Source: Beijerinckiaceae bacterium (GTDB lineage Bacteria; Bacteroidota; Bacteroidia; Chitinophagales; Chitinophagaceae). Taken from it: a DNA stretch of 64,000 bases. Both the position numbers and the translations under genes were made by a program. Of the stretch, positions 1 through 9,125 are shown in pieces. Below the pieces are notes generated by a model. The model was given only the letters and a program-made list of their open reading frames with translations. It was not told the origin of the DNA and searched no databases. Location of the stretch: NCBI GenBank assembly GCA_903970475.1, contig CAJCIQ010000232.1, positions 1-64,000 of the forward strand. Reading direction: 5' to 3'. Positions within the stretch are counted from its first letter, which is position 1; each line of letters opens with the position of its first letter.

Positions 1-592
1 CGCCAAAGGGCAACCCTTCTTGCTTTGCCGCTTTTGCCCAACCGCCAATAAGGTCTTTTTGAGGACCTATTTTCGTAGCGTTCCAAGGCTGAAACCGGCT
101 GTTGAAAAGATCGAAGTTGTCGTGGTGACAAGCCAAGGCCATGAAATATCGTGCACCCGCCTGCTTATAAAAAGCAATCAACTCATTGGGATCCCATTTT
201 TCCGCTTTCCATTCCTGTATAACATCCTTGAAGCCAAATGTTGAAGGGTGACCATACTTGGCACAGTGGTAGGTATACTGATCACTTCCTTCCTGATACA
301 TGCCCCTGGCATACCAATCTCCACGTTCCGGCTGGCATTGAGGTCCCCAATGTGCCCAGATACCGAATTTGGCGTCCCTGAACCAGGCCGGCACCTGATA
401 CTCGGATAAAGAATCCCAGGTAGGCTGAAAGGGCCCGCCCTGCGCACGCGCAAATCCCCGGTCCGGCAGCGGACCTTTGCCTGAGCCCAGAAGTGGCGTC
501 GCGCCCCCAAACCCATTACCAGCGTAAAGCCTGGGAATGTACAAAGAAACCAAGGTAGCCAGGCCGCTACGAAGCAGTGTGCGTCTTTTCAT
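1..592 (-). CDS. Alpha-L-fucosidase, GH29 family (5' part of the gene, runs off the left edge)
   Basis: The frame opens at an ATG ending at 592 and stays open to base 1, so only about 197 N-terminal residues are present. It begins MKRRTLLRSGLATLVSLYIP, a Tat-like twin-arginine export signal. The mature part carries the N-terminal GH29 pattern: WFRDAKFGIWAHWG, then a segment with Trp-Tyr-Ala-Arg and a Met-Tyr pair, then FYKQAGARYFMALACHHDNF. These are the first strands of the catalytic barrel. The nucleophile region lies outside the window. Known for the family: hydrolysis of terminal alpha-L-fucose from glycans, in the periplasm or at the cell surface. The gene is divergent from the AraC regulator at 726, which may control it (inference). 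The family call is firm; exact substrate is unknown. Confidence 0.88.
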   Translation of the reverse strand, partial: MKRRTLLRSGLATLVSLYIPRLYAGNGFGGATPLLGSGKGPLPDRGFARAQGGPFQPTWDSLSEYQVPAWFRDAKFGIWAHWGPQCQPERGDWYARGMYQEGSDQYTYHCAKYGHPSTFGFKDVIQEWKAEKWDPNELIAFYKQAGARYFMALACHHDNFDLFNSRFQPWNATKIGPQKDLIGGWAKAAKQEGLPFG

Positions 593-611
593 ATGGAGAA
601 TCGTTGTCCAC

Positions 612-619
612 CAAATTTA
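612..619 (-). promoter_or_regulatory. Candidate -7 box of the fucosidase promoter
   Basis: On the minus strand this reads TAAATTTG, an exact match to the Bacteroidota -7 consensus TAnnTTTG, 20 bp upstream of the fucosidase ATG. No clear TTTG -33 element is seen at the expected 19-21 nt spacing, so the call rests on the -7 box alone. Confidence 0.45.
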
Positions 620-725
620 GCAGGCTCCAGGCAGGTCTAATTATACATAATCCGACTTTTTTTTGCCCAAAACAGACATTTGCCTATTTTGCCGGGAGGC
701 CTCCAATGGCCAATCGCCTGCAACC

Positions 726-1607
726 ATGGACAAACGAATCCTTAAATACAGTTTCTCTCTGCTCAATACGGATCATGTCAAATTAGATTCCCGTTGGAAT
801 TATAAACATGTCATCAGTCCCTATCACCGGATCTATTATATAAACGAAGGCGATGGAGAAATCTCCAATGAGGAAAAGACCCTCAAACTGGAGACCGGTT
901 ATTTATACCTCATACCCAGCTTTACCCTTTGTAACCTGGTTTGTCCAGATTTTCTGAGTCAATATTTTGTCCAGTTTTTCGAAGAATCATCCGACGGTGT
1001 TTCTCTTTTTGCGGGTAGCCGATCTCTGTGGAAGATCCAGGCCATGGAAATTGACGTCATTAATTTCAAAAGATTGGTAGACATTAACCCTGGCCGCGGA
1101 ATCAACCGCTCAGACAATCCGAAAGTATATGAAAAAAACAGGTATTACCAGGAGTACCAGAAATTGAACAACTATCAGCAAATGGCTGCTTTTCTGGAAA
1201 CCCAGGGAATCCTCCTGCAACTCGTATCCCGGTTCTCTGTACCTGAATTGGCCGTCCTCAAAACACCTCGCTACATTCCAAACAGGATACTGGATACCAT
1301 TGGTTTTATCGCACTCAATCTTCACCTTCCCCTGTCCATATCATTTCTGGCTGGAAGAGTGAACGTCAATGACGAATATTTTTCCCGCCAATTCCAGCAA
1401 TATACTGGGTTGCGCCCCTCCGCTTATATTATGGATAAAAGGATTGAACGTGCCCAATACCTGATGGTGAGCAGTCAGGCCGAGTTCTCGGAGATAGCCG
1501 GATCTACGGGATTTGGAAGCTTATCACATTTCTCACGCAGCTTTAAGAAAGTAACCGGGTTAACACCCCGGGCGTATAGGAGAAAAGTATATGAAGCTGC
1601 TACTTGA
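726..1607 (+). CDS. AraC family transcriptional regulator
   Basis: About 293 residues. The ATG at 726 is chosen over the in-frame ATG at 663 because recognisable domain sequence starts there (MDKRILKYSFSLLN). The N-terminal half is a cupin-like sensor, with HRIYYINEGDGEIS and a GYLYLIPS strand. The C-terminal 100 residues form the double helix-turn-helix: a first helix pair around LSISFLAGRVNVNDEYFSRQ, and a second ending SLSHFSRSFKKVTGLTPRAY, the AraC signature. It is divergent from the fucosidase gene, so a role as local activator of glycan use is plausible but inferred. Its last 8 bp overlap the convergent giant gene. Confidence 0.88.
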   Translation: MDKRILKYSFSLLNTDHVKLDSRWNYKHVISPYHRIYYINEGDGEISNEEKTLKLETGYLYLIPSFTLCNLVCPDFLSQYFVQFFEESSDGVSLFAGSRSLWKIQAMEIDVINFKRLVDINPGRGINRSDNPKVYEKNRYYQEYQKLNNYQQMAAFLETQGILLQLVSRFSVPELAVLKTPRYIPNRILDTIGFIALNLHLPLSISFLAGRVNVNDEYFSRQFQQYTGLRPSAYIMDKRIERAQYLMVSSQAEFSEIAGSTGFGSLSHFSRSFKKVTGLTPRAYRRKVYEAAT

Positions 1608-4600
1608 TAATAACCACCTTCCGCACATGGCTAAGTCCATCGAGGGTAACAAACTTCAGGAAGTAAACGCCGCTGATAAAAGGTGCATTCACCGTGGCCA
1701 TCCCATCTGAGACAGCTACCGTCTGCTGGGATAAAGCCCTTCCCCGCTCATCAAACCATCCAACCATCAGGCTGCCTTGATTTTTCTCCAGACCGCTGAT
1801 ATAAGTCGTACCCGACGTGACTGGATTAGGATAAACGGACAAGGACTGACCCTCCTGGAAATCCACCGACACTACCTCAGTGTAAACAGTGGTGCTATCG
1901 GTATGGGTTTGCCTCAGGCGATAATAGCTGAGTCCGGTATAAGGATTTGGATCATAAGTGGTATAATCAGCTGATCCGCTTCCATTATCAGCCAAGGCCT
2001 CAGCGCTCACAGGTGCAAGGGAGGTGAAATGGATGCCATCCTTACTTTTCTCCACCGTAAAATAGCCCTGGTTGAACTCCAAAGTCACGGACCAGGTCAG
2101 GTCTACCTGAGACTGGCCGGGTGTCGCATTAAAAGATAAGATGCCCAGGGGAAGGATGTTCCCAAACCCGGTCTGGTCAGCCAGAGCGAAGGTGGAAAAG
2201 GAATTAAAGGCCGTAGGAGAGGAAGTGGAAGTTACGCTACCTATCAGGGGCGTAGTGCCGCTCATAGCAGGTGCGCCTGAGCCACCGATGTTGATCCAAG
2301 CCGTAGGCGCCAGGTAGGTGTTCTTTACAATGGTCAACCCTGGTCCGTTGGTGACGTAGTCATCCTGGCCAAAATATATCTGTATGGTTTGGTTGCCGCT
2401 CAGACCAGCCGTAGGTTGAACGTTGTTACCCGCATCCGTCCTGGTAATGGTGTAGTAATGGACCGTAGATACCTGGTCCACGCTGGAGGGCATGGTATAT
2501 CCCAGGAGCAGCGCGCTGGCGTTATACAACTGGGCCGTATAATTGTATAAAGTACCGGTACTATGGTTAACGGTTAAAACAAAAGGTCTGCAATCAGGAG
2601 AATTACCAATGGGGAAATTCAATATAGCGGATCCGCTAGCCGATTTCTGGTACCGCATGGGCCCGTTGACATAGCTCGTAGACAGGGCGGTTCCTGAAGA
2701 GGTAACTGATCCGTTGAGCATGGTCAGTATATAGTTCGTAGTCGTATTGAGCAAGCCTGAAGTGAGTACCAGGCTGGCCGATACATTAACGGGGGTATTG
2801 TATAAGGTAACCCCACTACCCGTGTTGGCAATGACCAGGTTAGAGAATACAGGAGCAGGCGTACCCGATGTGACATTGAGGGTTTGACCGGCAGATCCTG
2901 AGAAATTGGCCGTTCCACCACTCTTACCGAAGATCATAGCCGTAGTGGACGGAGAGGTGACGGTTACATTTCCGGCATAGGTACAGTATCCAGCGTAATC
3001 GGGATTTACAGGTCCCGTACTGTTTTGTACGAAATAGGTGTTAGCATTATATGCATCTCCTGCGTTAGTACTCATTTGCAGGGTGCCGGTACTGGTATTG
3101 GTAAAAGTGCTGGTACCATTGAAGGTATTACCTCCATAACTGCCATCACCAGAAGTGCCGGTTTTGGTGGAATTAACCGTCCCGCTGAATACGCAGCCGT
3201 TGAATAATAAGGTAGGGCTGGAAGAAGTCAGGTTCCCGCCGAAAGCGGAGGTTGGCCCGAAGGTCAGGTTACCCGTACCCGTTAGGGTGAGACGCTGAGG
3301 AGTGGAACCTGACTGGGTAAACTGCCTGAGCAAGAGCGTACCAGCGGTAAAGCCTGTTGATCCAACTGCAATGGTGTAGCCCGAAGATAAGGTAGCTGAA
3401 GCACTGTTATTTCCGGTGCAAAACTGCACCCCGCTCCCGTAGGTGGAGTTCACCACTATATTATTGTTGAATACCGTGCCTGCCGAATAAGGGCTGACGT
3501 AAAAAACATTATTGGTGCTGGGGCTGTTGTTAAAGGTCGTTACCCCTCCGAAAATATTATTGGTACTGTTATAGGCCACGTAAAAGTTATTGCCTCCGTT
3601 GTTGTTGAAGGTGGTCGTGGCGTTAAACTGGTCGGGGTTGGTATTGCCCATGAGGAGGAAGCCCGTCCCGGCATCTGTTATGATGGTCATCCCATTGAAT
3701 ATATTATTGCCGTTGCTCCAGTCGCTGGTGGTCCCCGTTTTGGTACAGGTAGCGGTGCCGTTAAAGGCGCCCCCGTTGAAAATCAGGGTAGGGCTGGAAG
3801 AAGTGACGTTCCCATTGAAGGTGGAAGAGGGACCGTAGGTAAGGTTACCCGAGCCCGTTAGTGTAAGGTTCTGGGAAGTGGTACCTGATTGGGTGAACTG
3901 CCTGAGCAATAAAGTACCCGCTGTAAAACCGGTGGAACCTGCGGCAATGGTATAACCGGGGGCTAAAGTAGCCGTGGCGCTGGTATTGCCCCCACAGAAT
4001 TGCACTCCGCTGCCACTGGTAGAATTGACCACTATATTGTTGTTGAAAACGGTGCCGTTGGAATTCCAACTAACATAGATTCCAGCATTATTGGCGGTTG
4101 GGCTGTTGTTAAAGGTCGTAACTCCGCCAAATACATTGTTAGGGCTGTTATTGGCGACATATATATTAGCTCCCCCTGTATTGTTAAAGGTGGCTGTTGT
4201 GTTAAACTGATCCAGGTTGCCATTACCAAATGACAGATTACCTGTCCCAGCATTGGTGATGTTGACGATCCCGTTAAATATATCGTTTCCTGTGCTGCCA
4301 TCATTGCTGCCTCCTGTTTTGGTGGAGGTCACCGAATCGCTGAAGGTACATCCGTTAAAGTCCAAACCTGGGCTGGAGGAAGTCACACTGCCTCCAATGG
4401 AAGATAGGGGGCCGAATTGCAAGTAGTTCGCCGTGGAGCTCATGGTCAGGTTGATATCGGCACTTCCCAACTGGGTGAATTGCTTAAGGATCAGATACCC
4501 TGCATTAAAACCAGCACTCCCGGTTTGTATGGAATAACCAGATGCCAGGGTAGCAGTGGCGGTATTATTTCCCCCGCAGAACTGAATGCCCACTGCGCTG

Positions 4601-7600
4601 CCGGAGGAATTGACGTAGATGTTACCGTTGAACTGGTTACCTGTACTCGCCCAGGCTGGCAACAAACGTTCAGAACCATTATCGGTAAAGGTCACACTGC
4701 TGTTCCAGGTATCTGGATTGGTGTTGCCCAACACCAAATAACTGCTGCCGCTGTTGGTGATACTACATGCTCCGTTGAAGACGTTTCCTCCTTGCCCAAA
4801 GTCTCCCGTTGCCCCTGTTTTGGCCAGGTTGGCCGTACCATTAAAGGTGCACCCATTCAAATAAAGGCTGGCGCTGGTGCTCGTAACGTTTCCTCCGAAG
4901 GTGGAGGTAGGCCCGAAAGTAAGCGAGGCCGTACCCGTCAATGGTAAGTTTACGGGTGCACTGCCCTGCTGGGTGAATCGCTCAATTTGCAGGTAACCGG
5001 TACTGAATCCCGCCGAACCAATCGAAATGGTTTTTCCGGAAGCCAGGTTTTCATTCGTATTGGCGCTCCAACCAAAGGCAATGCCCACAGAGGACCCTAC
5101 CTGGGTTAAGATGATGTTTCCATTGAATTGATTTCCGGTGGGGGTATTGCCGAAGATAATGCGCTCTGTGGAATTATTATTTGCATATACGTCCCCGTTA
5201 TAGGTATCGGCTGCTCCGCTGGCAAACCCAAAATAACCGGATCCCAGTTGGTTTACCGTCAGGGTGGAATTGAAGGTGTTGCCCCCGTAAGACCATTCTC
5301 CCGTTGCCCCCGTCTTGGTGAGGTTGACAGAATCGGAAAAAACAGTCTGATTCATCAGTATCCTGGGAGAAACAACCGTCAGGTTTCCTCCTATGGTCGA
5401 AGAAGGCCCGGTCGACAAAAGGGTGGTAGCTCCCGTAAGCGTAAGGTTACTGGAGGTACTTCCCGCCTGGGTAAATTGCCGGAGCGACAAAGTACCGGAG
5501 GTAAAGCCTCCTGACCCTGTTTGGATGGGGTAACCCGAAGCCAGGGTAGCGGAGGCCCCTGCGTTTCCGCAAAAATAGATGCCTGCGGAAGCGCCAGAAC
5601 TGGAGAACTGGGCGCTGTCATTGAACTGGTTCCCGGAAGAATTCCAGGCCACCCCAATATAAGAAGACCCATTGCTGACAAAACCTGCAGTTCCATTCCA
5701 TGTATCGGCTGAGACGTTGCCCATAAATAAGGCAGCAGTTCCATTGTTGGTAATAAGGGTGGCCCCGTTAAAAACATCCCCACCCGCTCCGTAATCATTA
5801 TTGCCTCCTGTTTTGGTGGCGTTCACCGTGCCATTAAAGGTACAGCCGCTGAAATAGAGGTCCGGTGTAGAGATGGTCACATTCCCTCCTATAACAGAGC
5901 CTCGGGCAAAATAAAGCCCCGTACTGGTCCCTGTAAAAGTCAGATTGATGGGGGCAGTGCCCAATTGGGTAAACGTATTGAGGCTTAAAGCGCCCGCACT
6001 ATAGCCCGCAGATCCTACCTGTATCGTATACCCCGCCGCCAGGGTTGGTGTGCCTGTTCCTGAGGTCCAACCCAAATAAATGAACCCACTACCCGTCGAA
6101 GTCAAAATGATATTATTGTTGAACTGGTCATTGGAATTGTAGCCCAACATGAAATAGCCGGTAGCGCTTTGTTGGTTGATGGTGCAGGTGGAATTAAAAA
6201 TGTTTTGGTATTGGTTGTTGTGGTTATTGCCTCCTCCCGTTTTGTTAAAAGTCGCCGCACTGCTATAGGTGGCACCCTGAGCCCAGATATCTGGAGAGGT
6301 CACGGTAACAGCGCCTCCAAAACTGCTGTAAGGTCCCAGGAATACCACCGAAGTTCCAGTGCCTGTAATGCTGATAGGTGCACTACCTGCCTGGGTAAAC
6401 TGTTTGAGGTACAGATAGCCGGCTGTAAGTCCACCGGAGCCCGCCTGTATGGTATATCCCGCAGCCAGTGTAGCAGTAGCCGTGGTGCTTCCCCCGCAAA
6501 ATTGCACACCGATGGCACTACCTGAGGTATTGACATAGATATTCCCGTTGAACTGATTGCCCGCACTATTCCAACCTGGTAAAATGCGCTCCGACCCATT
6601 ATCGGTGAAGGTGACACTGCTGTTCCAGATGTCAGGGTTGGCATTTCCCATAACCAGGAAATTACTCCCGCTATTGGTAATGCTGCACACCCCGTTATAG
6701 GTATTCCCCCCGGAACCCCAGTCGCCGGATGAACCCGTTTTGGTCAGATTGGTGCTATCATTGAATGTAGCTCCATTCAACACGAGGCCAGGACTGCTGG
6801 CCGTAATGGCCCCGTTAAAGGTAGAGGTAGGTCCAACATTCAAACTGGCCGTTCCCGTAAGTGTCAGGTTCTGATCAGTGGCGCCCAACTGCGTAAACTG
6901 CTTGAGCAGCAAAGTACCCGCTGAAAACCCGGTAGTGCCCACGCTGATGGTTTGACCTGCCGCTAAGGTTGTCGTAGCTGAAGCATTTCCTCCGCAAAAC
7001 TGAACCCCAGTCCCATTGGTGGAGTTCACCACTATAGCATTATTGAATTTGGTACCTACTGCCGAAGAGCTGACAGACAGGTAGTAATTGCCTGTAGGCG
7101 TATTATTGAAGGTTGCCGGGCCATTAAATACATTTCCTGTACTGTTATTTGCCACATACATATTGGCTCCCCCCGTATTGTTAAAGGTAGTGTTGCCATT
7201 AAACTGATCAGGGTTACTGTTGCCGAGTGACAAGTATCCCGTTCCATTATTGGTCACCACTAGCGTACCATTGAAGACGTTATTGCCGTAGCACACATCA
7301 TTGGTAGCACCTGTCTTAGCTAAGTTTGTGGTGCTTTGAAAGGTCGTGTTTCTGAAAGTAAGGGTAGCCGAGGTCACATTAACGGCACAATTCATGTTGA
7401 CCGTTCCATTGCCAAAAGTGGTGGTCGTAGCTCCTGTAACCGTGAGGGTACCATTGGTGACGACGCCAGCCGTGAAGGTTGCCGTCGTACCATTTACCGT
7501 GAGGGTTGCACCACCTAAATTAAGCGTACCACTGGTAAGGGTGATATTGTTGATGGTAGCAGCGGCACTCAGTAAGCAGTTATTGCTACCTGTAACGATG

Positions 7601-7755
7601 GTAACATTATCTGTAGCGCCGGGAACACCATTGGGTGTCCAGTTGGTAGAAGTGGTCCAGGACGTGGAGGTCGAACCATTCCACGTATAGGAAGTCTGAG
7701 ATCGGGCACTTTGAATAAAAACAAACAAAATAACCAGCAGTAAAAAGGATTTCAT
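1600..7755 (-). CDS. Giant repetitive secreted protein with T9SS C-terminal sorting domain
   Basis: About 2051 residues from the ATG at 7755; an upstream in-frame TTG at 7773 is less likely, because the hydrophobic signal peptide (MKSFLLLVILFVFIQSARSQ) starts at the ATG. The body is Gly/Ser/Thr/Asn-rich and built from eight diverged repeats of roughly 170-190 residues. Each contains a LxxFTQxGS-type core, a GPxSxFGGxVTSSSP strand and an NxFNG turn, which suggests a long beta-helix or beta-solenoid. The last 80 residues hold a type A T9SS sorting domain (SVYPNPVTSGTTYISG ... ISGVYFLKFV ... HVRKVVIIK). Known: such domains direct export through the type IX system and anchoring or release at the surface. 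An adhesin or surface-layer role is inference; no enzymatic domain was recognised. Confidence 0.85.
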   Translation of the reverse strand: MKSFLLLVILFVFIQSARSQTSYTWNGSTSTSWTTSTNWTPNGVPGATDNVTIVTGSNNCLLSAAATINNITLTSGTLNLGGATLTVNGTTATFTAGVVTNGTLTVTGATTTTFGNGTVNMNCAVNVTSATLTFRNTTFQSTTNLAKTGATNDVCYGNNVFNGTLVVTNNGTGYLSLGNSNPDQFNGNTTFNNTGGANMYVANNSTGNVFNGPATFNNTPTGNYYLSVSSSAVGTKFNNAIVVNSTNGTGVQFCGGNASATTTLAAGQTISVGTTGFSAGTLLLKQFTQLGATDQNLTLTGTASLNVGPTSTFNGAITASSPGLVLNGATFNDSTNLTKTGSSGDWGSGGNTYNGVCSITNSGSNFLVMGNANPDIWNSSVTFTDNGSERILPGWNSAGNQFNGNIYVNTSGSAIGVQFCGGSTTATATLAAGYTIQAGSGGLTAGYLYLKQFTQAGSAPISITGTGTSVVFLGPYSSFGGAVTVTSPDIWAQGATYSSAATFNKTGGGNNHNNQYQNIFNSTCTINQQSATGYFMLGYNSNDQFNNNIILTSTGSGFIYLGWTSGTGTPTLAAGYTIQVGSAGYSAGALSLNTFTQLGTAPINLTFTGTSTGLYFARGSVIGGNVTISTPDLYFSGCTFNGTVNATKTGGNNDYGAGGDVFNGATLITNNGTAALFMGNVSADTWNGTAGFVSNGSSYIGVAWNSSGNQFNDSAQFSSSGASAGIYFCGNAGASATLASGYPIQTGSGGFTSGTLSLRQFTQAGSTSSNLTLTGATTLLSTGPSSTIGGNLTVVSPRILMNQTVFSDSVNLTKTGATGEWSYGGNTFNSTLTVNQLGSGYFGFASGAADTYNGDVYANNNSTERIIFGNTPTGNQFNGNIILTQVGSSVGIAFGWSANTNENLASGKTISIGSAGFSTGYLQIERFTQQGSAPVNLPLTGTASLTFGPTSTFGGNVTSTSASLYLNGCTFNGTANLAKTGATGDFGQGGNVFNGACSITNSGSSYLVLGNTNPDTWNSSVTFTDNGSERLLPAWASTGNQFNGNIYVNSSGSAVGIQFCGGNNTATATLASGYSIQTGSAGFNAGYLILKQFTQLGSADINLTMSSTANYLQFGPLSSIGGSVTSSSPGLDFNGCTFSDSVTSTKTGGSNDGSTGNDIFNGIVNITNAGTGNLSFGNGNLDQFNTTATFNNTGGANIYVANNSPNNVFGGVTTFNNSPTANNAGIYVSWNSNGTVFNNNIVVNSTSGSGVQFCGGNTSATATLAPGYTIAAGSTGFTAGTLLLRQFTQSGTTSQNLTLTGSGNLTYGPSSTFNGNVTSSSPTLIFNGGAFNGTATCTKTGTTSDWSNGNNIFNGMTIITDAGTGFLLMGNTNPDQFNATTTFNNNGGNNFYVAYNSTNNIFGGVTTFNNSPSTNNVFYVSPYSAGTVFNNNIVVNSTYGSGVQFCTGNNSASATLSSGYTIAVGSTGFTAGTLLLRQFTQSGSTPQRLTLTGTGNLTFGPTSAFGGNLTSSSPTLLFNGCVFSGTVNSTKTGTSGDGSYGGNTFNGTSTFTNTSTGTLQMSTNAGDAYNANTYFVQNSTGPVNPDYAGYCTYAGNVTVTSPSTTAMIFGKSGGTANFSGSAGQTLNVTSGTPAPVFSNLVIANTGSGVTLYNTPVNVSASLVLTSGLLNTTTNYILTMLNGSVTSSGTALSTSYVNGPMRYQKSASGSAILNFPIGNSPDCRPFVLTVNHSTGTLYNYTAQLYNASALLLGYTMPSSVDQVSTVHYYTITRTDAGNNVQPTAGLSGNQTIQIYFGQDDYVTNGPGLTIVKNTYLAPTAWINIGGSGAPAMSGTTPLIGSVTSTSSPTAFNSFSTFALADQTGFGNILPLGILSFNATPGQSQVDLTWSVTLEFNQGYFTVEKSKDGIHFTSLAPVSAEALADNGSGSADYTTYDPNPYTGLSYYRLRQTHTDSTTVYTEVVSVDFQEGQSLSVYPNPVTSGTTYISGLEKNQGSLMVGWFDERGRALSQQTVAVSDGMATVNAPFISGVYFLKFVTLDGLSHVRKVVIIK
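3190..7250 (-). repeat. Eight long diverged tandem repeats inside the giant T9SS gene
   Basis: Eight copies of the FTQxG core are visible in the encoded protein (variants FTQLG, FTQAG, FTQQG, FTQSG), spaced about 170-190 codons apart. Copies near 3300 and 3880 are much more alike than the rest at DNA level, which suggests recent duplication or gene conversion at the 3' end. Boundaries are approximate. Confidence 0.8.
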
Positions 7756-7800
7756 CGGGTAACGGCTTTTCAACTAGGACACTTGATGTTAAACGTAGGC

Positions 7801-7808
7801 CAAATTTA
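7801..7808 (-). promoter_or_regulatory. Candidate -7 box of the giant gene
   Basis: The minus strand reads TAAATTTG, matching TAnnTTTG, 45 bp upstream of the ATG at 7755. No convincing -33 element is visible. Confidence 0.4.
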
Positions 7809-7868
7809 TAATATGAATACTATTATCCCGTTGATTAACCTTTAAATAACCTCATGAACTTATTCAAC

Positions 7869-8345
7869 TTACCTGGCATCAGCCGCCGACTCCAGGGCAG
7901 CGATGTCTATCTTAACCATCTTCATCATCGCCTGCATCACCCTTCCTGCCTTGGCCCTATCGGGGTCTTTAAGGAGTTCGAGTAACACTATAGGTGTCAC
8001 CTGCCAGTTAACACCAAATTGATCACTGAGCCAACCGCAGGCCGTTTCCTTGCCTCCACCCTCCAGCAGCTTTTCCCAATAATAGTCCACCTCCTTCTGG
8101 GATTCACAGTTGATCACTAATGAGAAAGCATCCGTCTGAGGATGGCCAGGTCCCCCATTCATGAACACCAATTCCTGCCCTTCGATCTCTATAGATCCTA
8201 CCAGGAAGGCGCCTTCTGGTCCAGGACCATCCGGAGGAATCCGGGTAATATTAATCGCCTTTGCATTCTTGAAAATGGACAGGTAGAAGTTAATGGCCTC
8301 TTCGGCATCATTATCGAACCATAGGAAAGGGCTGATCTTTTTCAT
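7869..8345 (-). CDS. VOC superfamily / PhnB-like protein
   Basis: About 158 residues from the ATG at 8345 (MKKISPFLWF); an in-frame ATG at 8354 would add three residues. The PhnB-type vicinal-oxygen-chelate fold is seen in FLWFDNDAEEAINFYLSIF, GSIEIEGQELVFMNGGPGH, FSLVINCESQKEVDYYWEKL and the GWLSDQFGVNWQVTP strand. The C-terminal VMQAMMKMVKIDI helix is typical. Members are often named 3-demethylubiquinone methyltransferase-like, but most have no proven activity, so no reaction is assigned. It lies 16 bp behind the RidA gene and is probably co-transcribed with it. Confidence 0.82.
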   Translation of the reverse strand: MKKISPFLWFDNDAEEAINFYLSIFKNAKAINITRIPPDGPGPEGAFLVGSIEIEGQELVFMNGGPGHPQTDAFSLVINCESQKEVDYYWEKLLEGGGKETACGWLSDQFGVNWQVTPIVLLELLKDPDRAKAGRVMQAMMKMVKIDIAALESAADAR

Positions 8346-8361
8346 ATAGTGCATTTATAAG

Positions 8362-8745
8362 TCAAACCAAGGCAATACATTCAACGGAAATCAGAATCCC
8401 TGCCGGGAATGGAAGCACCTGAGGAGTGCTTCTGGCTGGAGGATCTTCAGGGAAAAATGCTGCGTATACTTTATTTATCACGGCAAAATCATTTCCTGCT
8501 ACCATAAAGATGGTGGTTTTCACCACTTTGCTGAGGTTACTACCAGCCTCTTCCAAAATGATTTTTATATTTTCAAAACACTGGCGGGTCTGGTCTTCAA
8601 AATGGTCACTGACCACTTTGCTGGTCTCAAGATCCAGGCCAGGCGTGCCGGAAATGAAAATGAACTTTTCAGCAATGACCGCCTGGGGGAAGGCCTGACT
8701 CATCCTTGGGGCCTTTGGGGTATGAAAGTTTACCTTATTTACCAT
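8362..8745 (-). CDS. RidA family protein (YjgF/UK114), enamine/imine deaminase-like
   Basis: 127 residues, the usual length. It shows FISGTPGLDLET near the N terminus, the central FEDQTRQCFENIKIILEEAG helix, VKTTIFMVAGNDFAVINKVY, and the C-terminal motif PARSTPQVLPFPAGILISVE. The Arg in PARST corresponds to the arginine that binds the substrate carboxylate in active RidA proteins. Known: RidA hydrolyses reactive enamines and imines formed by PLP enzymes. It is probably the first gene of a two-gene operon with the VOC protein and has a well-spaced promoter candidate upstream. Confidence 0.88.
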   Translation of the reverse strand: MVNKVNFHTPKAPRMSQAFPQAVIAEKFIFISGTPGLDLETSKVVSDHFEDQTRQCFENIKIILEEAGSNLSKVVKTTIFMVAGNDFAVINKVYAAFFPEDPPARSTPQVLPFPAGILISVECIALV

Positions 8746-8765
8746 AGTATGACTTTTTACTCAGC

Positions 8766-8796
8766 CCAATATAGGAAAGAAAAATCCAGGGGCAAA
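8766..8796 (-). promoter_or_regulatory. Candidate Bacteroidota promoter of the ridA-VOC pair
   Basis: On the minus strand a TTTG (8793-8796) is followed after 19 nt by TATATTGG (8766-8773), one mismatch from TAnnTTTG. The spacing matches the Bacteroidota -33/-7 arrangement and lies about 20 bp upstream of the RidA ATG. Confidence 0.5.
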
Positions 8797-8886
8797 GTGC
8801 CTGGTCCAAACTTGCGCATTTACGCAAATTACCTTGCTGGTATTGAATAGTTATAAGGATATTGGCGCCCACAACGCCTAACCTAA

Positions 8887-9125
8887 CCAAGGAAATCTTT
8901 TGATTCCACCAAAGTCTATATCGTAGTCACCGGCATCGGTGGAATGGCTGTTGCCTATTATCTTATAAGGGATGGGCATGTACCCGCCAAAAACATTCTC
9001 TTCCTGGAACAACTGCAAATTGACGGCGGCTCCCTGGACGGATCTGGTAACACTAGGGATGGATACATCATCAGGGGTGGACGGGAAATGGACATGACCT
9101 ATGAAAACCTATGGGGCATGTTTCA
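8887..9125 (+). pseudogene. Oleate hydratase N-terminal fragment (remnant)
   Basis: An open frame after a stop at 8884-8886 encodes [15 protein letters not shown], then [42 protein letters not shown] and YENLWGMF. This is the FAD-binding N terminus of oleate hydratase (family pattern: [14 protein letters not shown], then IDGGS.DG.GN, GY.IRGGREM, YE.LWD.F). The glycine-rich FAD motif is damaged: a Val-Thr pair sits where Gly-Ser is normal. About 80 of over 500 residues remain. Similarity ends near 9120, where antisense sequence of a C10 peptidase remnant takes over. There is no proper start and the piece is certainly non-functional. Confidence 0.75.

Noticed and set aside
3190..7250. Regular repeats that could suggest a CRISPR or satellite array
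   Set aside because: The units are 500-570 bp long, diverged and keep one reading frame, so they are protein repeats.
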